Source of the DNA: JAHQVI01 sp050330195
GTDB taxonomy: Bacteria; Pseudomonadota; Alphaproteobacteria; Rhizobiales; Rhodomicrobiaceae
Direction of reading: 5' to 3'
NCBI GenBank assembly: GCA_050330195.1
Contig: JBHJOB010000003.1
Location: forward strand, 1-64,000
DNA: 64,000 bases
Below, piece after piece: positions 59,804 through 64,000 of this stretch. Numbering within the stretch: the stretch's first letter is position 1; every line of letters starts with the position of its first letter. Below the pieces are notes generated by a model. The model saw only the letters and a program-made list of their open reading frames with translations, was not told the origin of the DNA and made no database searches. The position numbers were made by a program, and so were the translations under genes.

Positions 59804-60496
59804 ATGTTCCGGATCATAGCAGTGGCTTTGCTTGTGCTGACGCTGCCTGCATGTGCCATCTCCCCCCCCTCATCCCTGTTCTCGTCGCTGAACAATGACG
59901 GAGATCAGAAACCTGTGCGGGTTGCCCGCGAGGAGGTTCGCCCCGAGCCGAAGCCCAAACAGGAAGCAGGCATAGGCGGTTCCATCGGCAATCTCTGGGG
60001 CTCGATGAAATCGGGACTGGGGATCGGCGGCAAGACGAAAGAGCCGGAAGAGACGAAGCTTGCCGCGAGCGGCGAGATCGAGACGCTGAGCCCTGAGCAG
60101 GCTCAGGAACTGGTCAACGCCTATCGCGTGCAGAACGGGCTCAAACCGCTGCGGCTCAATCCGAAACTCAACATTGCAGCCCTGATACACTCCAAGGATC
60201 TGGCCAAGAGCGACCGTATTTCGCATTATGGTTCGGACGGCTCCGACACATGGGATCGTGTCCGGCGGACGGGCTATCAGGCGCGTTTGACGGCGGAGAA
60301 TGTCGGAACCGGCCAGCGCTCGCTGGGCGAGGTCTTCCGCGGCTGGCAGAAGAGCAAGGACCATAACGCCAATCTGCTGCTCGCCGACGCGGAGGAAATG
60401 GGTATCGCGATGGTTCACGAGAACGACACGCAGTTCAAGACCTTCTGGACGCTTGTCGTGGGCGCACCCGCGACGGCTTCCGCATCCGTGCAATAA
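59804..60496 (+). CDS. CAP-domain lipoprotein
   Basis: 230 residues from the ATG at 59804, with GAGGAG upstream; the upstream in-frame ATG at 59741 lacks one and would spoil the signal. Lipobox LPAC at residues 15-18 (MFRIIAVALLVLTLPACAIS) implies a lipid-anchored envelope protein. A disordered Lys/Glu-rich stretch (residues 25-95) precedes a CAP/SCP domain: LVNAYRVQNGLKPLRLNPKLNIAALIHSKDLAKSDRISHYGSDGS, AENVGTGQRSLGEVFRGWQKSKDHNANLL, with the conserved His. Function of bacterial CAP lipoproteins is poorly known. Standalone gene between phaR and the LacI gene. Confidence 0.87.
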   Translation: MFRIIAVALLVLTLPACAISPPSSLFSSLNNDGDQKPVRVAREEVRPEPKPKQEAGIGGSIGNLWGSMKSGLGIGGKTKEPEETKLAASGEIETLSPEQAQELVNAYRVQNGLKPLRLNPKLNIAALIHSKDLAKSDRISHYGSDGSDTWDRVRRTGYQARLTAENVGTGQRSLGEVFRGWQKSKDHNANLLLADAEEMGIAMVHENDTQFKTFWTLVVGAPATASASVQ

Positions 60497-60514
60497 TCTT
60501 CTTAAATCATTGCC

Positions 60515-61567
60515 TTACGGGCGCGCCGTACTGGCGCGCTCGATCAATTCCGTTTCAAGCCTGATACGCGGTGGCGGACTGTTGCCCTGAAGCAGGTCAA
60601 GCAATGCGGCTGCGCCGTTGCGGCCAAGCTCCCGGCGTGGCTGACGGATTGTCGTCAGGGCGGGACTGATCATCTGGGCAAATTCGATATCGTCGAACCC
60701 GGCGACCGAGATATCCTCCGGCACGCGCACGCCTGCCGAGATCAGGCCGCGAATGAAGCCGATCGCCATCTCGTCGTTCGAGCAGAAAACCGCCGACGGC
60801 CTCCTGTCGCTGGCCGTCAGACGCTCGGCAACCGCGACGCCGGTCTCCACCTTGTAATCCCCCGGCCAGACATAGGCCGGATCGAAAGCAAGTCTGGTCT
60901 TTTCGAGCCCGTCGCGATAACCCGCAAATCGTTCCTTCTCCAGCACATTTCCAGCAGGACCGCAGACATAGCCGATGGTGCGATGGCCCAGCCCCGCCAG
61001 ATATTCGGTCATCTGAGACGCCGCCGCCCGGTTATCGACCTCGATCTGCGGAATATCCGCCCCCTCGATCGCCTCGCAAAGCGCAACGATAGGCACACCC
61101 AATTCGGCAGGGGTGATGATCGTCCCGTCATGCTTCCTGAAAAGATGCCCGTTCAGGAGCAACACGCCATCGACCTGGCCGCCGCCTGCGAAGGCCGCAA
61201 GTCGCTCCTCCTTGTCGGGCGAGGCGTCGATATTGCTGACGATCATGCCGTAGCCGGCCGCGAACAGCTCCTCCTCGATGCCGCGCAACACGCGCGAGAA
61301 GAAGATATTGCTCAGATCCGGCAGCACGACGAGGACCATATGTGTTTTCCGCGAGCGCAGCGTCCGCGCCGCCGGATTGGGCACATAACCGACCTTGGCC
61401 ACGGCAGCCATGACCCGCGCGCGCGTTTCCGCCGTAACCTGCCCCGGATTGCTGAGCGCACGGCTGACGGTCGCGGTCGATACCGAGGCGAGCCTCGCGA
61501 CCTCCTTGATACGCGCGGCGGTCTGGCGCTGCCGCCCCTTTCGGGGCTTGTCTGATGTGTTGTCCAT
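60515..61567 (-). CDS. LacI-family transcriptional regulator of the isomerase/dehydrogenase operon
   Basis: 350 residues from the ATG 61567; the reading frame extends upstream without a start supported by a ribosome site. HTH at about residues 20-42 (ARIKEVARLASVSTATVSRALSNPG), hinge NPAARTLRSRKT, then the sugar-binding-type effector domain with typical IFFSRVLRGIEEELFAAGYGMIVSN, VDNRAAASQMTEYLAGLGHRTIGYVCGPAG and SVAGFDDIEFAQMISPALTTIRQP. Divergent from the sugar isomerase gene; the operator at 61668-61683 lies between. Typical repressor of sugar catabolism; ligand unknown. Confidence 0.94.
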   Translation of the reverse strand: MDNTSDKPRKGRQRQTAARIKEVARLASVSTATVSRALSNPGQVTAETRARVMAAVAKVGYVPNPAARTLRSRKTHMVLVVLPDLSNIFFSRVLRGIEEELFAAGYGMIVSNIDASPDKEERLAAFAGGGQVDGVLLLNGHLFRKHDGTIITPAELGVPIVALCEAIEGADIPQIEVDNRAAASQMTEYLAGLGHRTIGYVCGPAGNVLEKERFAGYRDGLEKTRLAFDPAYVWPGDYKVETGVAVAERLTASDRRPSAVFCSNDEMAIGFIRGLISAGVRVPEDISVAGFDDIEFAQMISPALTTIRQPRRELGRNGAAALLDLLQGNSPPPRIRLETELIERASTARP

Positions 61568-61667
61568 GACGCTGAGCGGGTATCCTTGATCCAAGCGCCA
61601 GCCGCCAGTTTTCCCACCCCGGCGTGGCAGGTTTTGTTTGACAGATCGCATGTGTCGGGTAAATATT

Positions 61668-61683
61668 ATGTAATCGTTTACAT
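61668..61683. promoter_or_regulatory. LacI-type operator ATGTAATCGTTTACAT
   Basis: 16-bp near-palindrome with a central CG; the arms ATGTAATC and GTTTACAT match in 7 of 8 positions. It lies 101 bp from the LacI start and 282 bp before the isomerase gene. By its place it is the target of the divergent regulator. Confidence 0.65.
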
Positions 61684-61740
61684 TAAAAAGCCAGTGCCGG
61701 TATTCACGCGGCGCCAAATGGCAATTTGGGAGGATTTGAG

Positions 61741-61767
61741 ATGGCCTTGCAGGCAGGCAGCAGCTAA
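61741..61767 (+). CDS. Possible 8-residue leader peptide (MALQAGSS)
   Basis: ATG followed by seven codons and TAA, with a very good ribosome site (GGGAGG) 7 bp upstream, 199 bp before the isomerase start and 58 bp after the LacI operator. It may be a short leader peptide in the operon mRNA or a fortuitous match. No repeated or regulatory codon is seen. Confidence 0.2.
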   Translation: MALQAGSS

Positions 61768-61965
61768 CCGCATCTTTACAGTCTCAACTGATCGGGCCTT
61801 CTTCCCAGGGGACGAAACCGATTTGCGCAACAGCCTGGCCCGGAGCATGCCGGTGCAGCCCTTTCCCGACGCTTGCGAACTCACGAAATTCATCAGCCCC
61901 GCGGACCGCCGCCGAAGGGCTTTCTTCTTCCGCACCCTTTTCATTTCTCACGACGGAGAGCTGGC

Positions 61966-63018
61966 ATGAAGACCATGAAAGGACCGGCGCTGTTTCTCGC
62001 CCAGTTCGCGGGTGACGAAGCGCCATTCAACTCGCTCGACTCCATCTGCCGCTGGGCGGCCTCGCTCGGTTACAAGGGCGTGCAGATTCCGAGCTGGGAC
62101 GCGCGTCTGTTCGACCTCACCAAAGCCGCAACGTCCGATGCCTATTGCGATGAGGTCAAGGGCATCGTTGCCAGCCACGGGATGGCCATCACCGACCTCT
62201 CGACGCATCTTCAGGGCCAGCTTGTTGCCGTCCACCCGGCCTATGACGCCGCATTCGACGGTTTCGCCGATCCCTCGGTGCGCGGCAATCCGCAAGCCCG
62301 CCAGCAATGGGCCGTGCAGCAGATGCGCTACGGCGCGGAAGCCTCGCGGCGTCTGGGCCTCGCGACGCATGTGACCTTCTCCGGCGCGCTCGCCTGGCCT
62401 TATGTCTACCCCTGGCCGCAGCGCCCGGCCGGTCTGATCGAGGCGGCATTTGCCGAACTGGCGAACCGCTGGAAGCCGATTCTGGACTATTACGACCAGC
62501 ATGGCGTCGATGTCTGCTACGAAATCCACCCCGGCGAGGATCTGCATGACGGCGCGAGCTTCGAGCGTTTCGTCGACGCGGTCGGCGGGCACAGACGCGC
62601 GTGTATCAATTACGATCCGAGCCATTTCATCCTGCAGCAGCTCGACTACATTCATTTCATCGACCTCTATCACGAGCGCATCAAAGCCTTCCATGCCAAG
62701 GACGCCGAATTCAATCCGGACGGGCGCGTCGGCGTCTATGGCGGCTATGAAGGCTGGGCCGGGCGCGCCGGGCGTTTCCGCTCGCTTGGCGACGGGCAGG
62801 TGGATTTTCCGGCGATCTTTTCAAAGCTGGCCCAGTATGACTATGATTCATGGGCGGTCCTGGAATGGGAATGCTGCCTGAAACATCCCGAGGACGGCGC
62901 GCGCGAGGGCGCTGAATTCATCACGCAGCATATTATCCGCGTAACCGAAAAGGCGTTCGACGACTTCGCGGCAGGCGGAGCGGACGATGCGGCCAATCGC
63001 AAGATGTTGGGGTTGTAA
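61966..63018 (+). CDS. Sugar phosphate isomerase/epimerase family protein
   Basis: 350 residues from the ATG after CGGAGAG; the longer frame before it has no ribosome site. Xylose-isomerase-like TIM barrel: metal/substrate residues in GYKGVQIPSWDARLFDL, DLSTHLQGQLVAVHPAYD, VCYEIHPGEDLHDG, CINYDPSHFILQQLDYIHFIDLY, KAFHAKDAEF, and VLEWECC near the end. Members act on sugars, inositol derivatives or keto-sugars. Its stop codon overlaps the start of the Gfo/Idh/MocA gene (TAATG), a translational coupling, so both act on one pathway, probably oxidising and isomerising an unusual sugar. Substrate unknown. Confidence 0.9.
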   Translation: MKTMKGPALFLAQFAGDEAPFNSLDSICRWAASLGYKGVQIPSWDARLFDLTKAATSDAYCDEVKGIVASHGMAITDLSTHLQGQLVAVHPAYDAAFDGFADPSVRGNPQARQQWAVQQMRYGAEASRRLGLATHVTFSGALAWPYVYPWPQRPAGLIEAAFAELANRWKPILDYYDQHGVDVCYEIHPGEDLHDGASFERFVDAVGGHRRACINYDPSHFILQQLDYIHFIDLYHERIKAFHAKDAEFNPDGRVGVYGGYEGWAGRAGRFRSLGDGQVDFPAIFSKLAQYDYDSWAVLEWECCLKHPEDGAREGAEFITQHIIRVTEKAFDDFAAGGADDAANRKMLGL

Positions 63019-64000
63019 TGAGCGACGTGACACCGGACAGAAAACTCAAGCGCCGCTTGCGGCTTGGTATGGTCGGCGGCGGTCAGGGCGCATTCATCGG
63101 CGCGGTTCACCGCATGGCGTCGCGCCTCGACGACCGCTGGCAGCTGGTCGCGGGCGCATTGTCCAGCGACCCGGCGCGCGCGCAGGCATCCGGCGAGGAG
63201 CTGCTGCTTTCGCCGGACCGCATCTATCCCGATTTCCAGGCAATGGCGGACGCCGAGACGCAGCGTTCCGACCCCATCGACGCGGTGGCCATAGTCACGC
63301 CCAACCATATGCACGCAGCGCCCGCCAAGGCATTCCTGCAAGCTGGCATCCACGTCATCTGCGACAAGCCGCTGACCGTCTCGCGTCAGGAAGCGGAAGA
63401 GCTGGCCAAACTCGCCGCCGACACCGGGCTGATCTTCGCCGTCACGCATAATTACACCGGCCATCCGCTCGTCCGTCAGGCCCGCCACATGGTCCAGTCA
63501 GGCGAGCTTGGCGGCATTCGCGTCGTACAGGTCGAATATGCGCAGGACTGGCTGGCGACGAAGCTGGAGGATAGCGGCCAGAAGCAGGCGTCTTGGCGCG
63601 TCGATCCCGCCGTGTCCGGACCGGGCGGCTCCATCGGCGACATCGGCACCCACGCCTTCAACCTTGCCGAATTCATCACCGGCGGCCGGGTGCAGTCGCT
63701 CGCCGCCGATCTGCACACATTCGTTGCAGGTCGGCAGCTCGACGACAATGCCCATATGATGCTGCGCTTCGCCGATGGCGGGCGGGGCATATTGTGGTGC
63801 AGTCAGGTTGCCGTCGGCCGCGAGAACGGGCTCGTCATCCGCGTTTACGGCGAGAAAGGCGGCCTCGAATGGCATCAGGAACAGCCGAATACGCTCCTCT
63901 ATGCGCCACTTGGCGAGCCGCCGCGCATGATCCGCCGCAATGGCGCGGGCGCCGACAGCGTCTCGCAGGCCGCATCGCGTATTCCCGCCGGTCATCCCGA
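63018..64000 (+). CDS. Gfo/Idh/MocA-family oxidoreductase (C-terminus cut by window edge)
   Basis: The reading frame is open to the right edge, giving 327 residues. N-terminal Rossmann motif GMVGGGQGAFIG (about residues 18-29), NAD-binding VAIVTPNHMHAAPAKAFL, and the characteristic CDKPLT lysine near residue 119. The substrate domain has the GGSIGDIGTHAFNLAEF segment with the catalytic Asp and His. The family oxidises or reduces sugars, inositols and derivatives using NAD(P). The start overlaps the isomerase stop by 1 bp. An operon continuing past the edge, perhaps including a transporter, is likely. Confidence 0.93.
   Translation, partial: MSDVTPDRKLKRRLRLGMVGGGQGAFIGAVHRMASRLDDRWQLVAGALSSDPARAQASGEELLLSPDRIYPDFQAMADAETQRSDPIDAVAIVTPNHMHAAPAKAFLQAGIHVICDKPLTVSRQEAEELAKLAADTGLIFAVTHNYTGHPLVRQARHMVQSGELGGIRVVQVEYAQDWLATKLEDSGQKQASWRVDPAVSGPGGSIGDIGTHAFNLAEFITGGRVQSLAADLHTFVAGRQLDDNAHMMLRFADGGRGILWCSQVAVGRENGLVIRVYGEKGGLEWHQEQPNTLLYAPLGEPPRMIRRNGAGADSVSQAASRIPAGHP

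Larger units (their letters stand above)
61568..61965. other. Divergent regulatory region between LacI gene and isomerase
   Basis: 398 bp. It contains a LacI-type operator (61668-61683), a ribosome-ready short frame (61741-61767), and otherwise no supported gene. The longer frame 61586-61969 on the plus strand has no ribosome site or family resemblance. Confidence 0.5.

Noticed and set aside
61586..61969. 127-residue plus-strand frame before the isomerase gene
   Set aside because: Overlaps the operator and the isomerase start, has no ribosome site and no family resemblance.

Overview
The window reads as a chromosomal segment of an alphaproteobacterium of the order Hyphomicrobiales (Rhizobiales), roughly 60% G+C. 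This rests on gene order and families seen here: a three-gene cytochrome bc1 operon beside trmL-hemF; DUF2155-aat-accC-accB-aroQ; rne-amiC-mrcA-prfB; gltB-GST-gltD; an Agrobacterium-type gbpR/chvE-gguABC locus; and phbAB-phaR. I cannot assign a genus from the sequence alone. I saw no rRNA, tRNA, CRISPR array, insertion sequence or phage gene.

Layout. 1-2762: a LacI-family regulator cut by the left edge, divergent from an acyl-CoA dehydrogenase/SDR pair. 2788-8260: mtnP, petABC (cytochrome bc1), then trmL-hemF. 8282-15204: a leftward polysaccharide block (ExoF-like export protein, two three-domain methyltransferases, NAD-sugar epimerase, glucose-1-phosphate cytidylyltransferase, GT2 glycosyltransferase). 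15586-25630: housekeeping genes (DUF2155, aat, accCB, aroQ, dsbA-like, M48 protease, aminotransferase, rne). 26390-38849: amiC, mrcA, prfB with its programmed frameshift, gltB-GST-gltD. 39027-50113: phytase-like esterase, then a sugar locus for L-arabinose/D-galactose-type aldoses: LysR regulator GbpR, ABC importer ChvE-GguAB, GguC/AraD1, arabinonate dehydratase, lactonase and aldose epimerase. 50129-55132: a second sugar ABC importer whose ATPase/permease and binding protein lie on opposite strands, with two dehydrogenases. 55162-60496: DMT exporter, phbB, phbA, phaR and a CAP-domain lipoprotein. 60515-64000: a second LacI regulator divergent from a sugar isomerase/epimerase and a Gfo/Idh/MocA dehydrogenase cut by the right edge.

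How genes work together. The 41-50 kb locus can bind and import an aldose, open its lactone, dehydrate the aldonate and process the 2-keto-3-deoxy acid: the non-phosphorylative (Weimberg-type) route. The sugar 1-dehydrogenase is not in that operon; the SDR at 54371 is a candidate. The polysaccharide block appears to make a CDP-linked, C-methylated sugar, but lacks the usual CDP-glucose 4,6-dehydratase.

Most notable sequence-level signals: an identical 12-bp LacI-type operator (in opposite orientation) before the acyl-CoA dehydrogenase operon and before the arabinonate dehydratase gene 45 kb away; the prfB CTT-TGA-C frameshift; a perfect palindrome filling the -35/-10 spacer of the glycosyltransferase promoter; a REP-like repeat between chvE and gguA; a dyad resembling a PhaR box between phbA and phaR; and a 97-bp convergent overlap of DUF2155 and aat. 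I did not find a clear novel defence or mobile system; the best candidates for new biology are the LacI-linked acyl-CoA dehydrogenase operon and the incomplete CDP-sugar cluster.
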